A stretch of 7,118 nucleotides of DNA from Actinomycetes bacterium (GCA_021827225.1 JAKAXG010000219.1:1-7118), one strand, 5' to 3'. Positions 1 to 6,311 are shown, counted from the first letter of the stretch. Notes: generated by a model not told the origin, from the sequence alone. Program-made: numbers and translations.

Positions 1-940
1 ACGGACCGCCCTCGCCCTCCCCGCACACCCCCAGGGCCTCCAGCCAGGACAGGGTCAGGAACGTGAACCCGTCGTACAGCTCGGCGATGTCCAGGTCCGC
101 GGGCTTGAGGTCGGTGCGATCCCACATCTCGGCCGCCGCCTCGAACGACGCCATGCGGGGATAGTCCGGCCGGTGGAACCAGCCGCCCTCTCCCGGCGAG
201 CCGCCCATGGCCTCGACCCTGACGGGCGCAGCGGGCAGGTCGGCGCAGACGTCGGCGCGCGAAACCACCACCGCGATGGACCCGTCGACCGGCACGTCGC
301 AGTCGTAGAGCCCGAAGGGGCTGGAGACCGGGCGGGCCGCCAGGTAGGCCTCCATGGTCATCGGCTCCCGGTACACCGCGAGCGGGTTCAGGGCGGCATT
401 GCGGCGGGAGTTGATGGCCAGCCAGCCGAGCTGCTCCTTCGTCGTCCCGTACAGGTCCATGTGGCGGCGGCAGTGCATGGCCAGCCAGTTCGCCGCCGAG
501 AAGGCGTTGGCGGCGACCAGCTCGCCGACGTCCACCATGACCCGGCTCAGGTCGGACATGGCTTCTCCGCCCTCCCCGGCCCCGCCCGAAGAGACCATGT
601 CGCCGCCCATCATCTGAACCGTCCGGTAAACCAGGACGTGGCGGGCCCGGCCCTCGGCGACCGCCAGGCAAGCCGACATGACCGGTGACAGCAGGCCGCC
701 ACGGGGGAAACCGCCACCGGTGTAGTCCGGCTGTATGCCGAGCGCCGCGGCCGCCGCCCCGAGCGGTGTGTCGCCGAGGGTGGCCATGCCGTCTATCTGC
801 TCGGGTAGCAGGCCGGCGTCGGCGATCGCCTGCCGGCAGCTGTCGATGGTCAGGTCCAGGCCGGCGATCCCGGTCCGGCGCCCGATCCGGGATATGCCGA
901 GCCCGGAGATGACGGACCGCTTCTCCGGAACGTCCTTCAC
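1..940 (-). CDS. Thiolase-fold (Ltp2/SCP-x-like) protein, 3' end cut by window edge
   Basis: The 313 visible codons read as the N-terminal and middle part of a lipid-transfer-protein-type thiolase homologue. Visible family features are an opening VISGLGISRIGR strand (about residues 10-21), the stretch HVLVYRTVQMMGG (101-113), DCDVPVDGSIAVVVS (213-227), and DIAELYDGFTF (284-294) followed by the LEALGVCGEGEGG segment. Where classical thiolases carry the acylated cysteine, this protein has a glycine-rich GGLLSP (81-86) with no cysteine, so ordinary thiolytic chemistry is unlikely. Ltp2-type enzymes, which cleave beta-hydroxyacyl-CoA by retro-aldol reaction in steroid side-chain breakdown, also lack it and work with a DUF35 partner. 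Such a partner is encoded directly upstream. The GTG start at 940 overlaps the DUF35 stop (GTGA), implying translational coupling and a stoichiometric complex. No in-frame alternative start lies nearby. The C-terminus, with the usual histidine region, lies outside the window. A PhlC-like acyltransferase is an alternative; the substrate is unknown. Confidence 0.88.
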   Translation of the reverse strand, partial: MKDVPEKRSVISGLGISRIGRRTGIAGLDLTIDSCRQAIADAGLLPEQIDGMATLGDTPLGAAAAALGIQPDYTGGGFPRGGLLSPVMSACLAVAEGRARHVLVYRTVQMMGGDMVSSGGAGEGGEAMSDLSRVMVDVGELVAANAFSAANWLAMHCRRHMDLYGTTKEQLGWLAINSRRNAALNPLAVYREPMTMEAYLAARPVSSPFGLYDCDVPVDGSIAVVVSRADVCADLPAAPVRVEAMGGSPGEGGWFHRPDYPRMASFEAAAEMWDRTDLKPADLDIAELYDGFTFLTLSWLEALGVCGEGEGGP

Positions 941-1371
941 TGCTCCGCCGCCGGGGTGAAGAGCGGGTAGTAGATCTCGCCGTGGTGTTCGAAGCGCACC
1001 TCTACCGGCATGCCGGCACGGATCTCGCCGGGTTCGCAGGCGATCAGATTGGTGGCGAGCCGCAGGTCCTCCTGCTCGTCGAGGGTGACGATCGCTATCA
1101 GGTTGGGCGCCGGGATGTCCGGATGGAACTGGTGGGAGTTGACGGTCCAGGTCAGTACCCTGGCCCGGCCGCTGGCCGCCTCGCTGATGGTCGGGCCCCC
1201 GCATGCCGGGCAGGACCCGCTCGGCGGCAGCGTCCACCGCCGGCAGTCGCGGCAGCGGGGTACGAGCAGACGTCCCTCCGCGCCGCCGGTCCAGAAGGCC
1301 CGGTTGGCTTCGGTCAGCTGTGGGAGCATGCGCGGGTGGGCGGGCTCGATCGCCTCCCGGGTGTCCGTCAT
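937..1371 (-). CDS. DUF35 zinc-ribbon/OB-fold protein, partner of the thiolase-like protein
   Basis: This is a 144-residue protein of the usual length for a stand-alone DUF35 (ChsH2 C-terminal domain / PhlB) protein. An N-terminal helix with the typical NRAFWTGGAEGRLLVPRC stretch (23-40) leads into a rubredoxin-like zinc ribbon with Cys40, Cys43, Cys54 and Cys57 (CRDC and CPAC). An OB-fold of about residues 65-137 follows, including VLTWTVNSHQFHP and a closing EVRFEHHGEIYYPLFTP. In known systems this fold binds a thiolase-like enzyme, helps form the acyl-CoA site and stabilises the complex; it is not catalytic by itself. The ATG at 1371 is preceded by AGGA with 7-nt spacing, which supports this start. 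The stop overlaps the start of the thiolase-like gene by four bases. The family call is firm, while the pathway (sterol or bile-acid side chain, other acyl-CoA aldol cleavage, or acyl transfer) is inference. Confidence 0.93.
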   Translation of the reverse strand: MTDTREAIEPAHPRMLPQLTEANRAFWTGGAEGRLLVPRCRDCRRWTLPPSGSCPACGGPTISEAASGRARVLTWTVNSHQFHPDIPAPNLIAIVTLDEQEDLRLATNLIACEPGEIRAGMPVEVRFEHHGEIYYPLFTPAAEQ

Positions 1372-1458
1372 GGGTGAATCCTATTGGCGGCCGCCGGGTC
1401 CGATGCCCGTCCCCGTGCTGCCCGGCGGGCGGGCTGGCCGGTCACCGGAGCCGGTTGC
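1372..1458 (-). other. Intergenic leader between GAF-ANTAR gene and DUF35 gene
   Basis: This 87-bp GC-rich gap holds two short perfect palindromes. CCGGT-C-ACCGG at 1438-1448 lies just behind the ANTAR stop, and GGCGGCCGCC at 1386-1395 lies just ahead of the AGGA ribosome binding site. There is no T-run, so a standard intrinsic terminator is not evident and read-through from the ANTAR gene is possible. No convincing -10/-35 pair is seen. Confidence 0.4.
1379..1382 (-). promoter_or_regulatory. Ribosome binding site of the DUF35 gene
   Basis: AGGA on the minus strand lies 7 nt before the ATG at 1371. It is the only Shine-Dalgarno-like element in the 87-bp gap and fixes the start of the DUF35/thiolase unit. 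Confidence 0.6.
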
Positions 1459-2253
1459 TCAGCAGTGCTCCGGCTGCGCTCCCGTGGTGGCGCTGGCCAC
1501 GATGTCAGTGGCTATGTCACGCAGCTTCCGGTTGGTCCGCTGCGACGCCCTCCTGAGGATGTCGAAGGCGTCGTCGGCATTGATGCTCTGCCGGGCCATC
1601 AGGACGCCCTGCGCCTGGCCGATCACCGTTCGTGTCTCGAGCGCCCGGCGGAGCGTCATGTTGGTGTGCTCCGCCCGGGCCAGGCCTATGGCGTTGAGGA
1701 GCACCACCTCGACCTGGCGGCTGATCAGTCGCACGGCCCGGGCCGTGCCCTGATCCCACGGCGAGGGCGTAGACGAGTACAGGTTGAGGCTGGCGGTGGT
1801 GTCTTTCTCCGGTGCCAGAGGTAGGGACAGCAGCGACCGGTACCCGGCGGCCAGTGCGGCGGTGGAGAACCGGTCCCATTCCGGGCTGGGCAGGGAGACG
1901 GTCAGCTCCTCGGATCTGATCACGGCCGCCACGCACGGGCCGCCGCCCTCGTGGTACTGGACCTCGTCCAGTGACCGCGCGGATGGGTCACTGGCGCTGA
2001 CGGTCCGGTAGCCGGGTTCCTCACTGACAGCCAGCGTGACGCTGGCGGCGTCGACCGCATGGACGGTCGTGACGGCCACGTCCAGGATCCTGTCCAGAAG
2101 GTCGCTGATCGGCTGCTGCGGTCGCAGCATCGCGGCCAGGTCCGCGGGGGCGTCCCCCGTCACTGGCGCGAACAATTCGGTCACCGCGCCGCACACCTCA
2201 CGGTCGGTCAGGCTGATGCGCCCGGAACCCGGACGACTTGCGGCTGGAGGCAC
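1459..2253 (-). CDS. GAF-ANTAR domain regulator (predicted RNA-binding antiterminator)
   Basis: The 264-residue protein has an N-terminal extension (1-44), a GAF domain (about 45-190) and a C-terminal ANTAR domain (about 196-252). The GAF domain shows the actinobacterial YHEGGGPC motif at 100-107 and the RSLLSLPL strand at 139-146. The ANTAR part is very typical: LRRALETRTVIGQAQGVLMA (201-220), then the DDAFDILRRAS helix (227-237) and the RKLRDIATDIV helix (242-252). ANTAR domains bind paired RNA hairpins and prevent transcription termination; the GAF domain would gate this by binding a small ligand or by dimerisation. There is no REC domain, so control by direct aspartyl phosphorylation is not expected. 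The start is GTG at 2253: an in-frame TAA nine codons upstream rules out a longer form, but no good Shine-Dalgarno is seen at normal spacing, so a later start such as GTG at codon 20 is possible. It lies 71 bp behind the cyclic di-GMP regulator gene and 87 bp ahead of the DUF35 gene. Its RNA targets are unknown. Confidence 0.94.
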   Translation of the reverse strand: MPPAASRPGSGRISLTDREVCGAVTELFAPVTGDAPADLAAMLRPQQPISDLLDRILDVAVTTVHAVDAASVTLAVSEEPGYRTVSASDPSARSLDEVQYHEGGGPCVAAVIRSEELTVSLPSPEWDRFSTAALAAGYRSLLSLPLAPEKDTTASLNLYSSTPSPWDQGTARAVRLISRQVEVVLLNAIGLARAEHTNMTLRRALETRTVIGQAQGVLMARQSINADDAFDILRRASQRTNRKLRDIATDIVASATTGAQPEHC

Positions 2254-2274
2254 AACCGCCGCCGGCCGAGCTTA

Positions 2275-2286
2275 CTCCCCGGGGAG
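2275..2286. repeat. 12-bp perfect palindrome upstream of the GAF-ANTAR gene
   Basis: CTCCCCGGGGAG is a perfect 12-bp palindrome in the 71-bp gap between the REC-PAS-GGDEF-EAL stop (2325) and the GTG start of the ANTAR gene (2253). It could be an operator or the tip of an RNA hairpin. In such GC-rich DNA a chance origin is quite possible. Confidence 0.35.
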
Positions 2287-2324
2287 CGGGACGGGCGGAT
2301 GCCGGCCCGGGCTGGAACGAAGGT

Positions 2325-4436
2325 TCAGCGGGCGGGTGTGGCCGACCATTCCTCGAGGAGGCGGCCCATCCGGGCGGCTGGCTGCGGGCGGGCCAGTAGA
2401 TACCCCTGACCGTAGTCGCAGCCCAGCTCCCTGAGCCGCTCCAGCTGCGCCGGCTCCTCGATGCCCTCGGCGATGACCTTCAGGCCCAGGCTGTGGCCCA
2501 GCGCCACGGTGGAGCGGACGATGGCGTCCCCGTCGAGCATGAGGGCGGTCACGAAGCACCTGTCGATCTTGAGCGCCCCCACCGGGAACCGGTGCAGCGC
2601 GGCCAGTGACGAGTAGCCGGTTCCGAAGTCGTCGAGCTCGAGCTCGACACCCTTGCCGCACACGTCGGCGACGACCTGCGCCATGCGCTCCGGCTCGCGC
2701 ATCAGCGTCCCCTCGGTGATCTCCAGGCGGAGGGATCCTCCCGCCACCCCGGTGTCGGCCAGGGCGCGCACCACCTGGTCCGGGAACGCCGGGTCGTCCA
2801 GCTGGCGGCTCGAGACGTTGACGCTCATCTGCACGGTCTCGTCGATCAACCCGCGCCGGCGCCAGGAGGCCAGGTCCTCCAGCGCGGTCAGCATCACCTG
2901 GCTGCCGAGGGCGGTGATCAGCCCGGTCTCCTCCGCCACAGGGATGAACTCGGATGGGCTGACCGGTGTCCAGCCGGAGGGCCACCTGGCCAGCGCCTCG
3001 AAGCCGCGTATCCGCCCGGAGCCCAGGTCCACCACCGGCTGGTAGTGGACCTCGAGCAGTGACCGCTCGACCGCTTCCCGGAGCTGGTTCTCCAGGGTCA
3101 GCCGGTCGGCCACCCGCCGGTGCATGCTGTCATCGAAGACGGCGAAACGGTTGCGGCCCCGGTGCTTGGCCTCGTACATGGCGATGTCGGCGTTGCGGAG
3201 AAGGTCGGCCGCGCTGGCGTGGTCCCGGGGCAGGGCGATCCCCGTGCTCGCCGTCACGAACAGCCGGTGCCCGTCGACGTGGAACTCCTCCTCCAGGGCC
3301 GAGTTCAGCCGGGTGGCGACGGCGGTCGCGAACTGCTCGGCGTCCCGGGCGTCGATGTCCTCCAGGAGCACCGCGAACTCGTCGCCGGCCAGGCGGGAGA
3401 CGGTGTCCGCCGGGCGCAGCTCCCGGGAGATCCGCCCGGCCAGCGCCACGATCAGCAGGTCCCCCACGCTGTGGCTGAACGTGTCGTTGACGAGCTTGAA
3501 CCGGTCGGCGTCGAGGAAGAGCACCGCGCAGGTGGTGCCCGGGTTCTGCCTGCGGCGGATGACGGCTCTCTCCAAGCGGTCCATGAACAGGGCCCGGTTG
3601 GGCAGGCCGGTGAGGCTGTCGTGCAGGGCGTCGTGCTGGAGCTGGCGCTCGGTGTGACGGGACGCGGTTATGTCGGTGAGGGACCCGGCCATGCGCACCG
3701 GCGTTCCGGAGGGGTCGTCGACCGCTACCCCCCGGGTGAGCATCCAGCGCCACGAGCCGTCCGCCCGGCGCATGCGGCACTTCGCCTGGAGCAGGGAGGT
3801 CCGGCCGCTGAGATGGGCCTCGATGGCCAGGCGCAGACCACTCACGTCGTCCTCGTGCACCAGGGCGAACCAGTCGTCCTCGGTGCCGGACGTGGCCGCC
3901 GGGCGCCGGCCGAGCAGGGCCTGCCACCGGGGGGAGAGGTACAGCCGGCCCGACTGCAGGTCCCAGTCCCAGATCCCGTCGTTCACCGCCCGGGCGGCCA
4001 GGGCGTAGCGCGCCTCGCTGGCAGCCAGATCCTGCAGGGCCTGGTGGTGGCGGATGGCGTAGCGGAGCGACCGTTCCAGCGAGTAGGGCGTGAGCTCCTG
4101 CTTGAGGAGGAAGTCCGTCACTCCGGTCGTGCTGGCCTCCGAATCGACCCGGTAGTCGTTCTGCCCGGTGAGCACGATCACCGGCCCGGGAGGCTGGCCG
4201 ACGAAGCCCTCCCTGATCAGGTCCAGGCCGGTCCGTTCACCCAGGCGGTAGTCGAAGAGGTAGACGTCGTAGTCGTTCGACCTCATGGCCTCCTGGGCGT
4301 CCTCGAAGGTGGAGCGCCACTCGACCGAGAAGGCCGTGCGGTCCTGGCGCGCGAGCATGTCCCGCGTCAGGAGGTAGTCGTCCTCGTCGTCCTCCACGAG
4401 GAGCACGGCCACCGATCCGGTGGTGAGGTGGTTCAT
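2325..4436 (-). CDS. Response regulator REC-PAS-GGDEF-EAL, probable bifunctional cyclic di-GMP enzyme
   Basis: The 703-residue protein has no membrane segment and four domains. REC (about 8-128) has acidic residues Asp16/Asp17, phospho-acceptor Asp62 in LFDYRLGERTG, Thr90 and Lys112. PAS/PAC (about 140-260) contains NDGIWDWDLQSG at 152-163. GGDEF (about 265-430) has LHDSLTGLPNRALF and the signature AGDEF at 350-354, with first glycine replaced by alanine. Its product-inhibition I-site Arg341-x-x-Asp344 is intact and correctly placed five residues before the signature. EAL (about 445-695) has Glu480-Ala-Leu, Asn540, Glu572, Asp602/Asp603 in DDFGTGYSSL, Lys623, Glu657 and Gln677, the metal-binding and catalytic set expected of an active phosphodiesterase. 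The protein should therefore make and/or hydrolyse cyclic di-GMP under control of phosphorylation and a PAS signal. AGDEF variants can be active, so cyclase loss should not be assumed. ATG at 4436 overlaps the kinase stop as ATGA and has GGGAGGGG 7 nt upstream. The upstream kinase is the obvious phosphodonor. Confidence 0.96.
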   Translation of the reverse strand: MNHLTTGSVAVLLVEDDEDDYLLTRDMLARQDRTAFSVEWRSTFEDAQEAMRSNDYDVYLFDYRLGERTGLDLIREGFVGQPPGPVIVLTGQNDYRVDSEASTTGVTDFLLKQELTPYSLERSLRYAIRHHQALQDLAASEARYALAARAVNDGIWDWDLQSGRLYLSPRWQALLGRRPAATSGTEDDWFALVHEDDVSGLRLAIEAHLSGRTSLLQAKCRMRRADGSWRWMLTRGVAVDDPSGTPVRMAGSLTDITASRHTERQLQHDALHDSLTGLPNRALFMDRLERAVIRRRQNPGTTCAVLFLDADRFKLVNDTFSHSVGDLLIVALAGRISRELRPADTVSRLAGDEFAVLLEDIDARDAEQFATAVATRLNSALEEEFHVDGHRLFVTASTGIALPRDHASAADLLRNADIAMYEAKHRGRNRFAVFDDSMHRRVADRLTLENQLREAVERSLLEVHYQPVVDLGSGRIRGFEALARWPSGWTPVSPSEFIPVAEETGLITALGSQVMLTALEDLASWRRRGLIDETVQMSVNVSSRQLDDPAFPDQVVRALADTGVAGGSLRLEITEGTLMREPERMAQVVADVCGKGVELELDDFGTGYSSLAALHRFPVGALKIDRCFVTALMLDGDAIVRSTVALGHSLGLKVIAEGIEEPAQLERLRELGCDYGQGYLLARPQPAARMGRLLEEWSATPAR

Positions 4437-6214
4437 CTCCGTACCCCTCCCATCCCGGCGGCCGTCCGGCCGCCGGTAGCGGTGAAGTCGGCGGCGGGCC
4501 CACCTCCGGCCGGTCCGTCCTTCAGGTCGCCGGCCGTGGTCGAATGCTGATGGCCGGGCTGGCTGAGCGGGAGGGTCACGGTGAACACCGCTCCCTTCCC
4601 CGGTTCGCCGTCGGCGGCGACGGTGCCGCCGTGGCGGTCGGCGATCTTCCGGCAGAGGGCCAGCCCGATCCCGGTCCCGGGATACTCGCTCCGGCCGTGC
4701 AGCCTCTCGAAGATGCGGAAGATCCGCTGGGCGTAGCGCTGGTCGAAGCCGATGCCGTTGTCGCTGACGGTCAGGGTGGCCATGGCTGCGTCGACCGACC
4801 CCCCGATGTCGATCTCGGGAGGCACGCCCTCCTTGCGGAACTTCAGGGCATTGGAAATCAGGTTCTGCAGCAGCTGCTGCATCTGCAAGGGGTCGGCCTG
4901 GATCACGGGCAGGCTCCCGGCCCGCACCGTGGCTCCGGTGTCGGAGATTTGTGACTCGAGGTCCACCAGCACGGCGCGGGTGGTCTCACCCAGGTCCACC
5001 TGGACGAACGGCCGCCCCTGGGTGGAGACCCGGGAGAAGCGGAGAAGGTCCTCTATGAGGTTCTGCATCCGCTCCGCTGCCGAGTTCGCCCTCTCCAGGT
5101 AGTCGCGCCCCCTCTCGGAGAGGTGGTCGGCCTCCATCACCTTCAGCTGCTCGGTGAAGGTGCGTACCTTCCGCAGCGGTTCCTGCAGGTCATGCGACGC
5201 GATCGATGCGAACTGGTCCAGTTCCTCGTTGGAGCGGGCCAGTTCGGAGGCCCGCCGCTCCAGGGCGGCGTTGGCGTCGCTCAGGTCCCTGTTGACCCCT
5301 GCGAGCCGGCCGTTGGTCTCGCGCAGCTCGTGCGCGGTGAGGACGGCCCGCCAGCCGAGCAGGAGGGCGACCATGGCGGCGAGGGCGAACGCGGCGAAGA
5401 TCAGCCAGGGCACGAACTGCCTGGTGCCGGCGACGCTGGTGAACAGCTGCCGGTCGGGAGCGGCCAGCACGATCTGCCACTTGGAGCCCTGGAGGGCCAC
5501 GTGGGCGAAGTAGGTGCCCCCCTGGTCCGGCTGGGGGCTCGAGAGGGCGGCGGTGGCGCCCGGCTGGGCCAGCCCGGCATCCACCGGGTAGCGGTTGCTG
5601 GTCGACGCCAGCACCGTGTCGTGGCCGTCCACCACGTAGTTGATCTCGCCGGCCACGCCAGGGACGCTCCGCAGGTCGGAGGTGAGGAACTGCCCGATCG
5701 TGCCCGGGCCCGACCCCGCGGTCAGGCCCGTGACGACCGTGCGGGTCCCGAAGGCGGTGTGGACCGGCGCCGCCAGGTCGATGACCGCCCCCCGGCCGTG
5801 GGCGACCAGGTTCCCGAGCCCGTAGGGATGTCCTGACGAGACCTCCTCGGCCGCCAGTGAGGTGGGCAGCGCGGCCGCCTCTGCCCGGGTGAGGCCGGAC
5901 GAGTGGGCGAGGACGGTCCCGCTCTGGCTCAGGACCGCGACGTAGGCGATGCCGGCACTGTGCGTCACGGCGTCCAGTTCGCCGGCGGTGATGGTCGCCT
6001 GCGAGTACACCGGGTTGGGCGATCCCTCGGCGACCGAGGTGAAGACGCTGTTGATGAGCGCCCCGGCCAGCACCGCCCGCTCGTGGATCTGGGCTTCGAC
6101 GTCGCGCCGGGATCTGCTCTGGTTCTGGTTGAGCTCGGTGGCGAAGACGGCCAGGGCCGCCAGCACCACGCAGGCCGTGACGACCAGAGCCACCACCGAC
6201 TTGCTGAGCTTCAT
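4433..6214 (-). CDS. Membrane sensor histidine kinase with double-Cache-like extracellular domain
   Basis: Residue numbers here count from GTG at 6223; subtract 3 for the preferred ATG start at 6214. The order is: TM1 (about 8-28); an extracellular domain (29-268) with two Cache-like strand pairs, YVAVLSQSGTVLAHSS (94-109) and YVVDGHDTVLASTS (196-209); TM2 (270-291); a signalling coiled coil (295-335); a HisKA domain with phospho-acceptor His344 in ASHDLQEPLRKV; and an ATPase domain with N-box Asn454/Asn458, DNGIGF (488-493) and GTGIGLAL (516-523). All core kinase motifs are intact, and the SHDLQEPL type is that of phytochrome-like kinases, although no bilin or haem domain is present. No clear HAMP is seen. 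The protein should sense an extracellular small molecule and phosphorylate Asp62 of the regulator encoded immediately downstream (ATGA overlap). A Gly/Ala/Pro-rich tail of about 40 residues follows the ATPase domain. ATG at 6214 is preferred over GTG at 6223 because GGGGGTG is spaced 6 nt from it. The ligand cannot be predicted. Confidence 0.95.
   Translation of the reverse strand: MKLSKSVVALVVTACVVLAALAVFATELNQNQSRSRRDVEAQIHERAVLAGALINSVFTSVAEGSPNPVYSQATITAGELDAVTHSAGIAYVAVLSQSGTVLAHSSGLTRAEAAALPTSLAAEEVSSGHPYGLGNLVAHGRGAVIDLAAPVHTAFGTRTVVTGLTAGSGPGTIGQFLTSDLRSVPGVAGEINYVVDGHDTVLASTSNRYPVDAGLAQPGATAALSSPQPDQGGTYFAHVALQGSKWQIVLAAPDRQLFTSVAGTRQFVPWLIFAAFALAAMVALLLGWRAVLTAHELRETNGRLAGVNRDLSDANAALERRASELARSNEELDQFASIASHDLQEPLRKVRTFTEQLKVMEADHLSERGRDYLERANSAAERMQNLIEDLLRFSRVSTQGRPFVQVDLGETTRAVLVDLESQISDTGATVRAGSLPVIQADPLQMQQLLQNLISNALKFRKEGVPPEIDIGGSVDAAMATLTVSDNGIGFDQRYAQRIFRIFERLHGRSEYPGTGIGLALCRKIADRHGGTVAADGEPGKGAVFTVTLPLSQPGHQHSTTAGDLKDGPAGGGPAADFTATGGRTAAGMGGVRR
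4444..4451 (-). promoter_or_regulatory. Ribosome binding site of the REC-PAS-GGDEF-EAL gene, inside the kinase gene
   Basis: GGGAGGGG on the minus strand sits 7 nt before the ATG at 4436, within the last codons of the kinase. This strong site and the ATGA overlap fix the start and suggest that translation of the two proteins is coupled. Confidence 0.7.
4455..4476 (-). other. Strong 9-bp GC hairpin at the kinase/regulator junction
   Basis: On the minus strand, arms CCGGCGGCC (4476-4468) and GGCCGCCGG (4463-4455) are perfectly complementary around the 4-nt loop GGAC. The stem lies in the C-terminal tail codons of the kinase and ends 18 nt before the downstream ATG and 3 nt before its ribosome binding site. 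No T-run follows, so it is not a standard terminator. A role in gating translation or in mRNA stability is inference. Confidence 0.5.
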
Positions 6215-6220
6215 TGGATG

Positions 6221-6227
6221 CACCCCC
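6221..6227 (-). promoter_or_regulatory. Ribosome binding site deciding the kinase start
   Basis: GGGGGTG on the minus strand would pair with the 3' end of 16S rRNA over seven bases with one G-U wobble, and lies 6 nt before ATG 6214. The GTG at 6223-6221 overlaps this site and has no separate ribosome binding site at proper spacing, so the ATG is favoured. Confidence 0.55.
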
Positions 6228-6232
6228 CAGTA

Positions 6233-6243
6233 CCCGAAACGGG
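6233..6243. repeat. CCCG-AAA-CGGG palindrome in the kinase 5' region
   Basis: A perfect 4-bp inverted repeat with a 3-nt centre lies 5 nt upstream of the G-run that forms the kinase ribosome binding site. It could be a small leader hairpin or half of an operator; it is too short to assign. Confidence 0.3.
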
Positions 6244-6245
6244 CT

Positions 6246-6311
6246 TCCAGACAATGCCCGAATCAGGCTGAATGTCTGGAGTGTGGTTTTACGGAATATG
6301 CACTCCGGACA
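6246..6311. promoter_or_regulatory. Three TGTCYGGA elements in alternating orientation (putative operator cluster)
   Basis: TCCAGACA (6246-6253) is the reverse complement of TGTCTGGA. TGTCTGGAGTG (6273-6283) faces CACTCCGGACA (6301-6311). The last two form an 11-bp inverted repeat with 10 of 11 matches around a 17-bp spacer, and the first pairs with the second as a perfect 8-bp inverted repeat. Centre-to-centre spacing is about 27-28 bp. This is the least GC-rich stretch of the window and lies just upstream of the kinase/cyclic di-GMP regulator unit, where a promoter is expected. No convincing -35/-10 pair could be assigned. A DNA-binding regulator recognising these sites is inference. Confidence 0.5.

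Noticed and set aside
1010..1753. A 247-codon plus-strand open frame over the DUF35 and ANTAR genes
   Set aside because: It is antisense to two genes with strong family motifs and its product is Ser/Arg/Ala-rich with no domain.
2272..2985. A 237-codon minus-strand frame overlapping the EAL region
   Set aside because: It is an out-of-frame shadow of the EAL domain; the frame carrying the intact EAL motifs is the real one.
3120..4550. A 476-codon plus-strand open frame
   Set aside because: It lies wholly antisense to the REC-PAS-GGDEF-EAL gene and the kinase tail. Its composition (Val/Gly/Arg/Pro-rich, no domain motif) is that of a GC-driven shadow frame.
5123..5836. A 237-codon plus-strand open frame opposite the kinase
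   Set aside because: It is antisense to a kinase with clear motifs and is low-complexity Gly/Glu/Arg-rich with no recognisable fold.
6273..6311. The 11-bp inverted repeat as an intrinsic terminator
   Set aside because: The loop is 17 nt and no T-run follows on either strand, so an operator pair is more likely than a terminator.
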